From assembly GCA_029959085.1 (NCBI GenBank), contig JARWIR010000023.1, positions 9,933,860-9,997,859 on the forward strand: a stretch of DNA of 64,000 bases. The letters run 5' to 3'. Shown one piece after another: positions 1-11,945 of this stretch. The position numbers were made by a program, and so were the translations under genes. This DNA is from Nemophila menziesii. Lineage: Eukaryota; Streptophyta; Magnoliopsida; Boraginales; Hydrophyllaceae. The notes under the pieces were generated by a model. It had not been told where the DNA came from. It was given only the letters and a program-made list of their open reading frames with translations, and ran no database searches. Each line of letters opens with the position of its first letter. Position 1 is the first letter of the stretch.

Positions 1-565
1 GAGTAGAAGACAAGTAACTTGGACTCCAAGCCCAACTCAAATTCGTAACCCTAAAATATAGAAAAGATAATAATCTGGCGCTGTTTTGTTTTGGCCGTAA
101 CTGCTTCAATACTTATCCGTTTGATGTGTTCAAATATTTTAAACTGACCGTCTCAGAAAACTCTTTAACTTTTCATCAAACCATTCTTCCAAATTCCTAG
201 CCAATCTTGAGTTATGAACGGTTTCGTGGTCGTGAGTGCTGGAATTCAGATTTATTTGGCAACTTTATCTTTCCATATCCAAGCTTTTCCTTTCTTTTCT
301 CCTATTTCCATGTATATCTTCATTCCTTTATCTCTTAGAATTGACCTGACATCTAATTAATCTCCATATATATATATATATATATTTAAAGCTTCACACT
401 GAATAAATAATTAAACCCAATATGCTCTAAAAAAATCATTCATTAAATCAAGACTAGAAAGAGGAAAATTCACTATATCATGTGAAAATCGAGTATTTAG
501 ACTTCTAAAACACTAAAAATGATGTCTCCAAATAATATTTAATCATCACAAATGGGGAGACATCA
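1..565 (-). mobile_element. Partial LTR, Athila-like gypsy family
   Basis: The sequence aligns with the last third of the LTRs at 49482-50978 and 58934-60416, sharing stretches such as the one with TTTAAAGCTTCACACT and CCAATATGCTCTAAA. It stops exactly after GGAGACATCA at 565, where it meets sequence homologous to 48371 onward, so 565 is an LTR end. On the minus strand this is the LTR's start (TGATGTC). The rest of the LTR and any internal part lie left of the window. A short (AT)n run sits near 369-390. The hairpin at 520-565 is described separately. Confidence is high for the family and the right border. Confidence 0.8.
520..565. repeat. 46-bp LTR-start hairpin
   Basis: TGATGTCTCC at 520-529 is matched by its reverse complement GGAGACATCA at 556-565. 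The same arrangement, with the same 46-bp length, recurs at 5041, 14600, 21091, 29486, 43598, 50933 and 60371. The outer arm is the LTR tip, so the inner arm is an inverted copy of the LTR end. Confidence 0.75.
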
Positions 566-1200
566 ACTCGTTATTTTAAGAATTTTTTTGATCCACCCGT
601 CATCAATATTGTTGCTCCTCTTGTATGTAATCTTATCATAACCACGACTCACATTTGCTTTCCTCTAAAGGCTCGTGAACGTAGTTGGGTACTTCAAATT
701 AAACACCGACTGTGGTACAACTGCGAAAATAATTACCAAATCATATATGTCTTGCGCTACATCTATATCCAATTCTTGTAAACCAAAATTCAAGGAAATG
801 GATTTTTTCTTACTTATACCTGTGTTCGAATATTCCTAAAGCTGATGCTGTAAGGAAGAGGTGGCATACTCGTTATTTGGGTTGAAGGTATTTGTAAAGC
901 CAAGGTCCCGTCAACTGTCTCTTACGTATCTTCACCAACTCTTTACACAACATATGCTTATATACTGACACCCACGAAAAAGCATCTATATTCTTGATAC
1001 GTGCATGGTCCAACTAATATCTTGATCTCGAAGTGGCTATGAATTTCTTCAACTGTGAATTGAATCAACTTATCTCTAATTGGAAATTGACCTTTGATAT
1101 ATCGGCCAAAGATGCCTAGATATAATTCAAATACTAACTTAGCATATAATCTCGATAGCCTCATCATGAATGTTGACTATCCCAGCTTATCACCCAACTA
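566..1200 (-). pseudogene. Relic of gypsy post-integrase ORF (plant transposon protein-like)
   Basis: Minus-strand fragment of an ORF seen again at 15866-16931, 31390-32446 and 48308-49379. The readable piece (1167-958) contains ELYLGIFGRYIKGQFPIRDK and FTVEEIHSHFE, matching ELYLGLFSRDIKGQ and FTFEEIHRHFE in block 1. The pattern resembles the 'putative plant transposon protein' domain found in Athila-type elements; that family name is my inference. The copy is cut by the LTR at 565 and by a junction near 1200, and it has frameshifts. It is non-functional. Confidence 0.55.
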
Positions 1201-1670
1201 TAAAAATATACTATACTCCACCTTAGGAAGATGTGAGCGGTGGTAGAACGTGAGGTTGGAACTAGTGAATAACCCGCTTAATTTATGAAATAAAAGTGAG
1301 AAAGTAACGAACCAAAGTAGTTAGTAGAATGATTAAGGCATTTATTTGTTAGCCCTTTGTGCCTTTAGCTTGCTTACCAGTAATGAATTGTAATATCCTT
1401 CTTAGCCCATTCTAGTCTTTGTAGTATTTTACTTGAAAACACACTATAAGCCTTTACCCTTTAGTTTTAGGACCTGACCATATGACCCATTGTCAAATCA
1501 CATGCCTAGAACAATTTGTCTTGGAGTTTGAGTTTGGGGTGGTGGGTGTACGTGATCATGGGATACATTGGGTTGGTAGATGTTTATAGTGTTTATGAAT
1601 TATGCGCTAAATTGTAATCCATGCCGGATTCGAGAAAAGTTAAGAAAAAGAAATAAAATAAGCAATGCAA
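1201..1670 (+). mobile_element. Gypsy 3'-UTR relic, plus orientation
   Basis: About 450 bp that matches 33520-33970 closely (shared AAGATGTGAGCGGTGGTAG and AGAAAGTAACGAACCAAAG). It carries the polypurine-like TTGAGTTTGGGGTGGTGGG near 1528-1546, the plus-strand form of a motif that appears on the minus strand in the other element relics. The match to 33970 ends at about 1670, where minus-strand gag sequence begins, so this is a rearrangement or insertion breakpoint. No gene is present. Confidence 0.6.
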
Positions 1671-3376
1671 TAGGCCTCTCCACTTCCTCTACTTCAACAT
1701 CTTTATTTTTATCCACCACATCCTTTTCTTTTCTAATAACTTCCTTCTCTTTCATAACAGGAAAATTAGGTGGGGGAGGGTTTTTACCACTTCTGAGAGT
1801 CACAGCATTGCAATCTTCTGTCTGTTTCGGATTTTCTGTGTCACTAGGAAGTTTGCCCTTGTGGACGCTGGTTCAGTTGTTTTGACATTTGCGCAAGTTG
1901 ATTTTCTAACATCTTAATATGTGCTTCCAAAGCTTGTTGCCTTTGGGCTGATTGTGCGTGGAGCGCGATTGAATCTTCTACGGTTTTCTGAAGGTTATTT
2001 GTACCTTCTTGTGGTTGAGCAGGTAAGGCCTTCTGGTTCATGGTGTTAGTATAATTGTCTTGAGGAGGTTGTCTCTGAACATCATTTACTTGATTCTGTC
2101 CGCCTTGGTAGTTATTCTGTGGTCTTGGACTATATTTATTACCTTGGGGACGCGACTGATACGCGTATGTCGGATTTGCTGCCCCATTAGGATTTGAATA
2201 TTGAAACCCAGGATGGTTTCTGTTGGGTTGATATCCTTGACCACTCGAATTGTAGTTCCCTCGGTTGGAAATAAACATCACGGATTCTTGATTATTCTGA
2301 CAATTCTCCCATTCATGATCATTTACAACACAATAAGAACACCCATAAACTTCTTGCGTAGCGTTCACTTCAACCCTTTTACTCGAAAGACCTTCTTTCA
2401 CGGCTAATGTAAGTTCTTTCAATTGTTGTTCGAAAGTGTTTTTCAATTTGATCTCTAAGGAGGTGAACTTTTCTTCAATATTTACGTTATTATCTCCCCC
2501 TTTAACAGGTTTTCTCACAGTATTCCAACCCACTTCATTATTTACCGTTCTATCCAAGATGATCTCCGCGTGAACGGGTAGAACCTGTAAAAGTCTACCA
2601 CCACATAACAAATCTAAATCCTTTCTCGATTGTCCATCAAGGCCTTTGTAAAAGATTTTCAATTGTTGTTGTTCTGAAAGGCCATGATCAGGGACTCTTC
2701 GCAAATAAAGCTGAAATCTCGACCAACTTCTTCCCAAAACTTCATCATATTCTTGTCTAAAACGTGTTACATCGAGTTGAGCATCTTATCTCATGTTCGA
2801 TGGGTAGTATCTGTCAAAAAACGTTGTTTGTAATTGTTCCCAATTCGTAATCTTTCCAGGTTCTTGCGAATCATGCCAATCACTTGATCCATCTATTACG
2901 AAAAATCGGAATGTAGCAAAATACATTTGTTCTTTTGTTACTCCTTGAGTGATGTAAGAATCGTAGATTTGCATAAACTTCTGTAGTGCGCGAATATGAT
3001 CTTCTCCGGGCTTGCCACGAAAATTTCCGAAATTCTGAAATTGAGCTAACATACCCGAATCTGGATGGAATCTCAGAACATCTATATCGGATGGGCCAAT
3101 CCCAAGAGGAGGAGTATAGAACGATTCTTGTTCTGGACCATTAATGAACCATGGATCAGTTACTTGGGCTTGAACTGGAAGATTCTGAGGTGGAACTTGG
3201 CCATTGTTCTGACCATTATTAATCGGAAGGTCGGCCATTTCTCTAGCTAATCTCTCCTCTAAATCTTTCGCTTCCTTTTCTTCTCTCTTTTTCTCGTTAA
3301 CAAGTCTGACTAATGATTCAGGATTTTCAAGGATCGGAGGTAGTGTCTCAAGATCCTTAAATAGCTTCCTTCGCAT
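1671..3376 (-). pseudogene. gag: Ty3/gypsy gag fragment (Athila-like)
   Basis: Capsid/nucleocapsid polyprotein of an LTR retrotransposon. The N-terminal part (3376-2789) contains the capsid stretch with GKPGEDHIRALQKFMQIYDS and SSDWHDS. After an in-frame TAA at 2786-2788 the same frame continues through FQLYLRRVPDHG to a CCHC zinc knuckle (CSYC..DHEWENC, about 2341-2300), then a Gln/Asn-rich region and a coiled stretch. A one-base frameshift near 1868 precedes TLRSGK, the usual end of gag in this lineage. The sequence is cut at about 1671, before protease, so pol is missing. Two lesions and the truncation make it a pseudogene. It lies just downstream (minus strand) of its primer-binding site and 5' LTR. 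Confidence 0.9.
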
Positions 3377-3479
3377 ACACCAAACCTAAAACCTGAAAAA
3401 GATGAACAAAAAAGCGTAAAACTGGTAAATAAAAATGCAACTAACACTAAAGGATAAACGCCGAGGTCACACGCTACCG

Positions 3480-3497
3480 TCCCCGGCAGCGGCGCCA
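3480..3497 (-). promoter_or_regulatory. Primer-binding site, tRNA-Asp type
   Basis: The minus strand reads TGGCGCCGCTGCCGGGGA. It is complementary, apart from one base, to the 3' end of plant tRNA-Asp(GTC). It lies six bases from the LTR end at 3504 and about 100 bp upstream of gag, as expected for reverse-transcription priming in Athila-type elements. Confidence 0.85.
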
Positions 3498-4524
3498 AAA
3501 ACTTGGAGGTCCTTTGTGTGTTCTTAAAATAATGCAAATAAGGAAAAGAGAACCACAACTGCAAGTGTACAGTTGTCCCAAGTAATATATCTGATAAAAC
3601 TGATTTGTTCCTAGGGACGGATTGATTGACTCTAATGCTTATCGAATAGTGATTAATTACACGTGAAAGCAAGTAAATGATTTTAAGATTGTTTGTTTTG
3701 GTTTTCTATAACTAAGACAGAAATGTAAAATACTAAAGTAATGCAAATATTAAACTAGACGCGAGAAAATAAAATAGTTGGACGCAAGGTACGAAAGGTA
3801 GTACTTGAGAGACGCAAGTATTCACCTAACTCTATTCATTCCATGTTTTGTTTAAGGGACAAATCGGTAAATAGTAATGGTCGGGATTCGGGATTCTCCT
3901 TACCCCATCAGGGTGGACTAACGAGCTATTCTTAGGTTCTACAAACCCCGTTTGGGTGATTATAGTCTACCTTCGAATGATTAAGTTCTTATTACCCAAT
4001 AGGCCATAGAATTAATTAAGCTCGACAAATTCGTTAATTTCAATCCTACGATCATCAATTGGTTCTACACCTAGACCCCCCGTTAATGTGATCCATTCGC
4101 CACTAAATGGAATAGCCTAAGTATTAAGTCCTATTATTGATTCGCGACTTCACTAATAGTCAATAATCGAAAATTATGGAAAACTACTAATTACTCAATT
4201 CGATTTCAATTATTATAATACCAAATTCAAACACATGTATTGAAATAGAATTGGGATTAACCCATTATGCGTTCTCAAGCACTTTATAAGTTTAGCTCAT
4301 ACTAATACGAAAAACTAAGAAATTAAAAAAAAAAGAATTCATAATTGTTTTACAGAATAAAATAGAAGAACCTAATTACGGAGTTGAATTGGCTGAGAAT
4401 TGGAGATGTTGGAATTCTCCAGTTCTTGGCTTCTTCTCTTCCTTACTCTAGCTTCTTCTCTGGTGTACTGACTTCTCTCTTTTCTTAGCGTATGAATTGT
4501 GTGTTAAAAATAAGAGTCTAAAGA

Positions 4525-4533
4525 CTATTTATA
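4525..4533 (-). promoter_or_regulatory. LTR TATA box
   Basis: The minus strand reads TATAAATAG about 550 bp inside the LTR, a good plant TATA box. The matching position in the 49482 and 58934 LTRs also has CTATAAATA. Confidence 0.55.
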
Positions 4534-5040
4534 CAAGTAAATTCGGACTAGGGCTTTAATTTAAATTAAATGACATATTAGAAAAGCCCAAGTCCATAAT
4601 TAAGCCCAAAATCCCGTAAATGCTGCACCACCTCCACTAAATCAGCTCTAACCGGCTCGTTTCAACTCGGAATGAATCCATTCCAGTTACTATATTTTCG
4701 TAACTCAATAGGGAACAAATCATCTTCACAAGTCAGAGGCTAAATCCACACTTAGATGGCTCTAAATCAGCAATCATTATAAGCTTTCTAGATTTGCAGC
4801 TTGAATTTGTCGATTCTTTCGGGATATTTCTTCTTGCTTTGACTTCATTACACGATCTTTGAATTTATTCTTGGATTCCTCTCCTAGCTAGTATTTAAAA
4901 CCTACAAACTTTTCACTAAAAAGAACAATATTACGCGCAAAAGTTTAATAAATGAAAAATAATCAAATTAAAAGAGGAAAATCGATTTATTGCATATTAG
5001 CACGAAAAGTCTATCTAAATAGTCAAATAAACACCAAAAA

Positions 5041-5086
5041 TGATGTCTCCCAAGGGTATAAAATTATAACATTTAGGGAGACATCA
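5041..5086. repeat. 46-bp LTR-start hairpin
   Basis: Perfect 10-bp arms: TGATGTCTCC at 5041-5050 and GGAGACATCA at 5077-5086. It has the same geometry as the hairpin at 520-565, although the LTR bodies differ. Confidence 0.75.
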
Positions 5087-7305
5087 AATCCCTATATTAA
5101 GTTTATGAGATATCTCCGTTATGACAAATTCCAAAGTGTTTTTACAGAAGAGCATAGCTCATTTATGAAGATTAATACGCTGACCGAAGGCATTACAATA
5201 GTCGCTTAGTAGATTTTGAAAAGTCTCAATTTCCTTTTGATTAATTTTAATAAAGAAAAGAGCATCATCAAGAAACAGGATGTGGGTTAACTTACGACAC
5301 TGCCTTGTATTCGAAATACCTTTAATTGAACCACTTCTACACTAGTGGTTAATAAGACTAATAAGGCTCTCAGTTATAAGAGAAAATAGCAGAGGAGATA
5401 ACGGATCACCTTGTCTAAGACCTTGCTCTGGTTTTTAATTTTTTAAGACGCTGACCATTAACTTTAATTTGGAACGAAACTGATAATATACAATTATAGA
5501 TCCAACCAATCCATTTCTCACTAAAACCAAGGGCACACATAGTTTTTGAAAGAAAATTCCAATTCACCTAATCATAAGCTTTCTCCATTTTAACCTTGGC
5601 CGCCGCATAATTGTTCTTTGATTTCCTTTTTGTATTAAGAACGTATGACACCTCTTGAGAAATCAAGATATTATTTAGGATATTTCTGCCTTTGATAAAT
5701 GCAGTCTACGTGGGAGATATAATTTCATCCATAAATGGTTGAAGTCTAGAGGCAAGAATCTTAGCAATAATCTTATAACAGAAATTAGCGCACGAGATGG
5801 GCCTATAATCTTTGATTGATTCCTGTCTTGTACCTTTGGGAATAAGTGTGATTACCGAATCAGTAATTCGACCAATATCCATATTAAAATTGAAGAAATC
5901 TTTAACAAAGTCAATGATATCATTTTTAATAACTTCCCAAAACTCATGATAGAATTTGCCAGGTAGGCCATCAGGGCTTAGAGTTTTAGAACTTGACATC
6001 CAACACGACTTTTCTAACTTCTTCCACACTTGTAGATAATGTAAGTGCTTCGTTCATAGCAAAAGTAAATTTTGACGGTATATATTGTGTAATTTCATTA
6101 GGGTCTGATGTCGGGTTTTCTTTAAACAGATTAACGTAGTAATCTTGAATAATCTCAATGAGTTCCTTCAAATTATTATGCCATTCATCATTTTTGTTCT
6201 TAATGCCACAAATTCGGTTATCTTTCCTTCTTTCCATAGTTTTAGCGAAAAAATACTTAGTATTTTTATCCTCTTTTTGTAATAACAGATCACACACTCT
6301 ATCATCCCAGTATATCTCTTCCAATTTCCACAGCTCTTCGATATAGTTTTTGATACTTTTTTCTCTTATTTTCATTGTTAATAGCGATCCGCTCCTCCTG
6401 TAATTCATCAATTCTCTTTCTATTATTGAAAAATGTAACATGACTCCAGCCTTTAAGGGCTAAACAGGTAACATCCCTTTTATTACAGAAATTAGTAATG
6501 TTATCACTCTTATATTTATTACTCCAATTACCCCTAACAACCTCTTGACGTTGGGTATGTTCTAACCATCTGTACTAAAAAATAAAATATATATTAAACT
6601 TCTCATTTTTTATATAAGGAAATAAAATCAGCGGTGAATGATCGACCCCACAATCGGGGAACCTTAGGCATATCATTTGGGAACGAGGCACACCAATTCA
6701 TATTTGTAAGAGCACGGTCAAGTGTTTCCTAAATATTATCTTCATTACATCGCCAATTATATAGTGACACCCCTTGCTAGGCAGGTCCACAAGATGATTA
6801 GATTGATAAACTCGTTAAGTTTAAAAAATTTGTCCAAGTCTGGTGACTTTTTCTCTTGTTTCTCAGAAAACTTGGAGATGTCATTAGAGTCACCAATAAT
6901 AATAAGATGTTTATCAAGTTGATTTATTTTTTATTATGCATTTGCCATAACTTGATTCTCTCACCGTCACTATTAGGAACATGAACACATAATAAATACC
7001 ACGAACTACCATTATATTGAAAACTTCAACAATTACATATTTTGACACAATAACATAAAAGACACATACGTGGAATCTTTACAAAGGAGTAGTATTCCCC
7101 GACCTAAACATCTTACTATGGGTTCTACCACGTAAGAGTTATTAAAAAATTTAAAATAGAAACAAGATTTAAGATCTTTTGTACATAACCTACTTTCCAA
7201 CAAGTACACAAAATCAACTTTATTTTTAGAACTAGGGCTTTAAATGACTTCTTTGTCAAGGAAGGCCCTATCCCCTCGATAGTTCCAAACAAGCAAGCTA
7301 TCCAT
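5087..7305 (-). pseudogene. L1-type LINE, endonuclease and RT, truncated
   Basis: Minus-strand ORF2 of a plant non-LTR retrotransposon. It begins at an ATG at 7305 with the endonuclease N-terminus (LLVWNYRG). Next come decayed endonuclease and a linker (6441-5986), then RT with DGLPGKFYHEFW, VITLIPKG, KDYRPISCANFCYK and ILASRL (6029-5706). Near 5270 the catalytic box reads ILFLDDALF, so both aspartates survive. Many stops and frameshifts are present. The C-terminal RT, RNase H-like and zf-RVT parts are missing because the LTR ends at 5086. A close relative is at 22012-25090, where the missing part is present. Confidence 0.85.
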
Positions 7306-8150
7306 CCCTCTCCGCCGCGGGATCATTCGTCATCCTCAACCATGTGTGGAGGAACACTTTCCTTCAAGGGAGCCCCAGAGTACTCACATCCTCATCATAA
7401 TCAATACTACTGCACCACCCATTCTCTAAATGTCAATAACAATTATATCCACCACAAAAGTATAATTTTTGATTATCCTCGAATTCTTCCATCAAGACCA
7501 AGTTTTTACCATTGCACACATGTTCTCCCATCACCATCTTAGTGTCAAAGGTTTTAAGGCCAATAGTCTTTGCGCCAACGATCTTTGTGACAACTATCTT
7601 ATCGCCAATTGTGCCAACAATCCTTTAGCCAACGATCTTTGTGATAAATATTTCTGTATCAATTAATTTAAGGCCAACTATCTCTACAATCCGCCGCAAT
7701 GCCTTAGTTTTTAGTGCGACATTTCTCCTTTTTCCACTGGTTCTGTTTTAAATTAGATTTAATTAAAATATAAGTTATATTTAAAATTATTTCTGATATA
7801 AATTTGTTTTATTTACCTGTTTGAGTATTACAGTCTGTAAGGTTTTTGTTGGGATTTTAGTTCGGGTCTTGCCCCCACCGTTCCCTCCGTGTCTACTAGG
7901 TATCACTTCGGTCATCTAATATTTTGCAATATATTTAAAAGAGATAAATAAAAATTAAATAAAAATTATTACATCACCAAATTAAATACAAATTAAATAT
8001 AAAAAATATATTACAATAACAAAATAAATAAATAAATTAAATCAGATAACTCTAAAAATATAATAATACATCCAATATTCCACTTACAATATGTATTACA
8101 CAAAAAAAAATTATATTAGTCATATAGTAATAAATAAATAAAATTTATAA
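7306..8150. other. Spacer, possible LINE 5' part plus degenerate repeats
   Basis: From 7306 to about 7540 the sequence may be the upstream part of the LINE, but I cannot recognise an ORF1 domain. Between about 7545 and 7690 there are several drifted copies of a short unit resembling GCCAACGATCTTTGTGA. From 7740 to 8150 it is very AT-rich. I see no gene. Confidence 0.4.
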
Positions 8151-8164
8151 TTTTTTTAACTATT

Positions 8165-8545
8165 TGTTAAATTTGCAAATTGGTCCTTTTATTTTTTTAA
8201 ACTTTTCTGATAAATTGATTCTTAGTCCCTATATTTTTTATAAACAATTTTAGTCCTAGTTTATTTAATGTAATATTTTTTTGAATTGCATTTTTGTCCT
8301 TATATTTTCTTAAAAAACATCTTACTACAAATTATATTCATTTTTTTTTAAATTGCAGTTTGGTCCCTAAATTTTTATATAAACAATTTTAGTCCTACTT
8401 TACTTAATGTCATATTTTTTTTAAAATTGCATTTTTCTCCTTATATATTCTTAAAAAATATTTTATTACAAATTATATTCCTTTAATTTTTTAAAAAACT
8501 GCAGTTTGGTCCCTATATTTTTATATAAACCATTTTAGGCCAAAA
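8165..8545. repeat. Tandem repeat, period about 140-150 bp
   Basis: The motif TTGGTCCCTATATTTTTAT followed by AAACAATTTTAGTCCTA recurs at about 8222, 8359 and 8508, with similar intervening sequence (GAATTGCATTTTTGTCC). That is about 2.5 imperfect copies. Confidence 0.65.
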
Positions 8546-9468
8546 AAATGCAAATTATTTCCAAATTTTGAAGTTCATAATTCTACTTTAAATTTTATTA
8601 AAATCCTAAAAACCATACTAAACCCTAAAGTTATACAATTAATTTTTTCTTAATCTAGCATGTAAATATTGTCTAAAATAGCATAAATCACACCCAAATA
8701 ACACCACTAATATTCGAATTTCATTATCATCACCAAAAAAAAAATCATGAAAATTATTCACATATAATTTTTTTCCATTTTAGCTTCTAATATGTGTTAA
8801 AACAAATATTTATAGCATCCTAAAACTACCTCTAATATTCAGAATTCATCATAACATTAAAGAATCCAAAAAAAATTGAAAAAAAACTTGAAAATTAAAT
8901 CACAAATAGTTGTTGAAAACATACCTTGATTGATGAAATAGAAGCTCTTTCGATGTAGATTACATGCCCATATGATTCGGATTAAACTCAAAGCAAAAAA
9001 AAATTAGGTTAGTGATAAAGAATGGATTTAAATGTATTGAAATCCAAAGAAAAAAAAGGAAAATAGTAGTTAAAATCATGAAAATATTACCTTCTGTGAT
9101 GATTTGGAGTTGTTACTAGCTTCAATCCGAGTTTGAAACGTAAGAAATCGAGAGAGAAATGTATTTTTTATGAAGAGGAGTGTAAGGAAATGAGAGAGGA
9201 GGGTCTCGGCCGAGTACATATAGGACATGGTTTTCGCGACTACTTGATGTAGTCGCGAAATATTGGATAAGTAGTCACGATTTCCTCATCTGTCTGACAC
9301 GTGTTCGTATTTTGACCGCCCCATGGGGTTTTTGCGACTACCAAGTAGTCGCTAAGCATTAGGGTGAAACGTGTGTCTTTCCACTAGGCGGAAAAGTGGA
9401 CCGCCAATAATTTAATGAATATTTATTGGGTCTTACTGACTACAAAGTCATCGCGAGAAACATGTACA
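8546..9468. other. AT-rich spacer and CACTA subterminal region
   Basis: No gene is seen to about 9220. From 9220 the sequence repeats the motif GCGACTA / TAGTCGC many times in both orientations (for example TTCGCGACTACTTGATGTAGTCGCGAA). Clusters of short repeats of this kind are typical of the subterminal regions of CACTA transposons. I could not find the terminal CACTA inverted repeat itself. Confidence 0.5.
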
Positions 9469-9558
9469 CTTTTCCCGACTAGTTCTTACTTATGAACTAG
9501 TCGCGAATGATACATGTCATTAGCGACTAGTTCATAAGTAAGAACTAGTCAGGAAAAG
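9469..9558. repeat. 90-bp near-perfect palindrome
   Basis: Left arm 9477-9510 and right arm 9517-9550 are reverse complements over 34 bp with one mismatch, separated by TACATG. After one mismatched base on each side the arms extend with CTTTTCC / GGAAAAG to 9469 and 9558. The core is ACTAGTTCTTACTTATGAAC. It could form a cruciform, or a strong hairpin if transcribed. Confidence 0.85.
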
Positions 9559-9779
9559 CCTATGTAGTCGCGAATAACGTTTTTTTTAAATATAAAAAAC
9601 AAGTAATTTTAATTTCTGACGAGCAATGAACTTAACATAATACAATTTCAAACAATCGTAACAATAATCAAAATCCATACAATCATAAACATGTAATTAA
9701 AATCCAAACAATCAAAAAACACGTACTCAAAAATCTTACAATAAAAAAAACGTAATAAAAAATCCAAGCAATCCTCAAA

Positions 9780-11510
9780 TCAGTCTGTTTCGTAACCACT
9801 CGTGTCAACAACTTCCTCATCACTATCAACGTAGATTGGTTCCTCTACTTCATCGTCGGCATACTCGTCCATCGTGTCGTCAAAAAGCTCATCCTCTTCA
9901 TCAATAATTAAAGCTACATGCAAAAGAGAAGGGTCAAATGGGATCTACTCACCAGTTGTCAAGTGTAACTGTGAGTAATCCGTCTCAGTGTTCACTAAAG
10001 GGATCGTGACACTCTCGTTATCAGTAGGTAGCGATTCTGCACCCCATAACTCGGGACTCCATCCATGTCTCTCATTAATTTCCGAAACAACTTTCCACCC
10101 TTTTCGTGTTTTCCTTGAATTAATCTCATCAATGTAAAATAATTTTTTCGCTTGTGTGGCTAAGATGTATGGCTTGTCTCTCCAAAAAAATAGATGTGTT
10201 ACTAATGGTTACCTATTCTCTGTCATCGCAGTACTCGTGTTATACCAATTACACTCGAATATCACAACTGAACAACCACCATCAGATGATACCTCTACGA
10301 TCATGACTAATTCACCGTAATATGGTTTTTCATCGTACATGGTGCATACCCCGTAATCTTAAGTCACCCTTTTTTCACCCTTTTCACGAGTAACCAATTT
10401 TCCAGCGTTCACAACACATGAAACATACTTATAAACTGCACCATGAGACTTACTAGCCAATTCGATCATCTCACTAGTAGCAAATGCATTGCCGTCTTTT
10501 TCCATATCATAAACCTACCAACAAAAACAATAATAACCACATTGTCAAATATTGAAACCTAAATTGGTATTTGAATGAATGTATACCTTATGCAAAAACT
10601 AATCTCGAAAATTTTGTCGGTGTTTCCTAGCTTTATCAGCTTCAGGGTCCGATAGCGTGGCTTTGTGTTCTCTGCACATTTGAAGAGTAAAGTCAATAAG
10701 TTATAGATACTGAATTAAAAAAATAACAAATAAAATGATCAACATATGTCATCAAATGCTGGATTTCGTCGCAACTAAGTAAGATGTACCAGTTGATTTG
10801 CTCCTTGTCAATGTATTGCAAAATACCACACTCTTTTTTACCGAGTGGAGTACATTGACTCTTAAATACGGATAACTCTTTAGGTTGAGCTCCAGTCTCT
10901 GTATATCTACCCGGTTCGTTGAACTTTTTTTTTCTTCTTGAAGATAATGCGAAATGAAAGTCAAAGTCTCCTCTATGGCATACCCCTCGGCGATTGAACT
11001 CTCCGACCTAGTCTTGTTTCGTATGTACCTCTTTAACTTCTTTAGATACCGCTCAAACGGGTACATCCAACGCATCTGAACTAGTCCCCCTAACAAAGCT
11101 TCGTCGTATAAGTGTATAACCAGGTGGATCATTATATCGAAAAACGCGAGAGGAAAAATCATTACTAGTCTACACATAACTTCAACCACTTTCTCCTTAC
11201 CCGATTGTAACTCTTTCCTACTGAGATTTTTATTACAAACGACTCTAACCCCGTTAGCTAACCCAATAATAGCATCACTAATCGCTTTGTCTTCAATAAG
11301 CCCTGAGATACTGGCCACGAACAGATACTGCATCATCACGTGACAATCGTGGGATTTCATTCCGATAATCTTTCCCGTATCACTTTGAACATTATTTCTC
11401 AAACTAGATTCCAAACCATCAGGAAACTTATGTGAATTCAACCAGTCAAGAAATGTTTCCCGCTTTTCCGTTGGCAGAGTATACTTTTCTCGTTCAGTAT
11501 AGGTTTACCT
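9780..11510 (-). pseudogene. CACTA (En/Spm) transposase, C-terminal half
   Basis: The minus strand reads first a DUF4218-type region (11510-10752) with HKFPDG, GMKSHDCHVMMQYL, FPLAFFDIMIHLVIHL, RWMYPFERYLKKLKRYIRNK and SIAEGYAIEETLTF. A DUF4216-type region follows (about 10500-10070) with YYGELVMIVEV, VVIFECNWYN, KPYILATQAKKLFYID and GWKVV. The protein ends in an acidic tail and GYETD at 9780. These domains mark the C-terminus of plant CACTA TNP2-like transposases. A frameshift near 10855 and several stops break it, and the catalytic N-terminal half is absent beyond about 11515, where sequence shared with 26085 onward begins. It is an immobile relic. Confidence 0.88.
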
Positions 11511-11667
11511 TCTCTTGATGTCAACCATAAATCTTTCCTTTGTAAAGTAAGACTTAAGTCTGACATAACTGAAAATACCATAAAATAAGAATCAATCTAT
11601 CCCAAAATTGCTTTTTCCAAACTGATTACATGCAAAGAAACAAGAACCAAGATAAAAGAGAGCAATG

Positions 11668-11945
11668 CACTACAAGAAATAGTATCTTTAGCGACAAAAA
11701 ATTTAACACTAAAAATTTTAATTTTGCCGCTAATTGTCATTATTTGTCGCCCCTATAAGTTCGTCGCTAAAGATACCTTTAATAGCAAATTATTTGTTTT
11801 TGACTCTATTAACTTTATCTTTAGCGGCAAATATTGCCACTAGAAATATAATTGAAGGCCATTTTGGTTTTTAAAACTATCATTAGAGGCCATTTTAGTT
11901 GTTGCCGCAATAGTTACCCCGCTAATGCTACTATTTCTTGTAGTG
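11668..11945. mobile_element. CACTA-type MITE with target duplication
   Basis: A 278-bp element with terminal inverted repeats CACTACAAGAAATAGTA (17 bp, perfect) and internal TTTAGCG/GCCGCTAA repeats. It is flanked by the 3-bp duplication ATG (11665-11667 and 11946-11948). The duplicated block near 26226 has the empty site (CCATGAAGGTGCTC), which confirms both ends. It has no coding capacity. Confidence 0.95.

Larger units (their letters stand above)
3504..5086 (-). mobile_element. 5' LTR of the gag fragment
   Basis: Bounded on the plus strand by TGGAGGTCC at 3504 and GGAGACATCA at 5086. The TGG start aligns with the LTR start of the 49482 element (TGGTGGGGCC). Length is 1,583 bp. Beyond 5086 the sequence is LINE, so the LTR is inserted in LINE sequence. 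Its matching 3' LTR is absent, because the internal region is cut at 1671. It is a different subfamily from the 49482 LTR: the two align only at the ends and in scattered stretches. Confidence 0.8.

Noticed and set aside
1580..1885. Plus-strand frame of 101 codons
   Set aside because: It is the antisense of gag, where TLRSGK and a charged tail are readable on the minus strand.
8165..8545. CRISPR-like spaced repeat
   Set aside because: A plant-type AT-rich tandem repeat with about 2.5 long imperfect units and no spacer structure.
9780..11945. The CACTA transposase relic and the MITE at 11668 as one element
   Set aside because: The MITE has its own two terminal inverted repeats, ATG target duplication and empty site, so it is a separate insertion.
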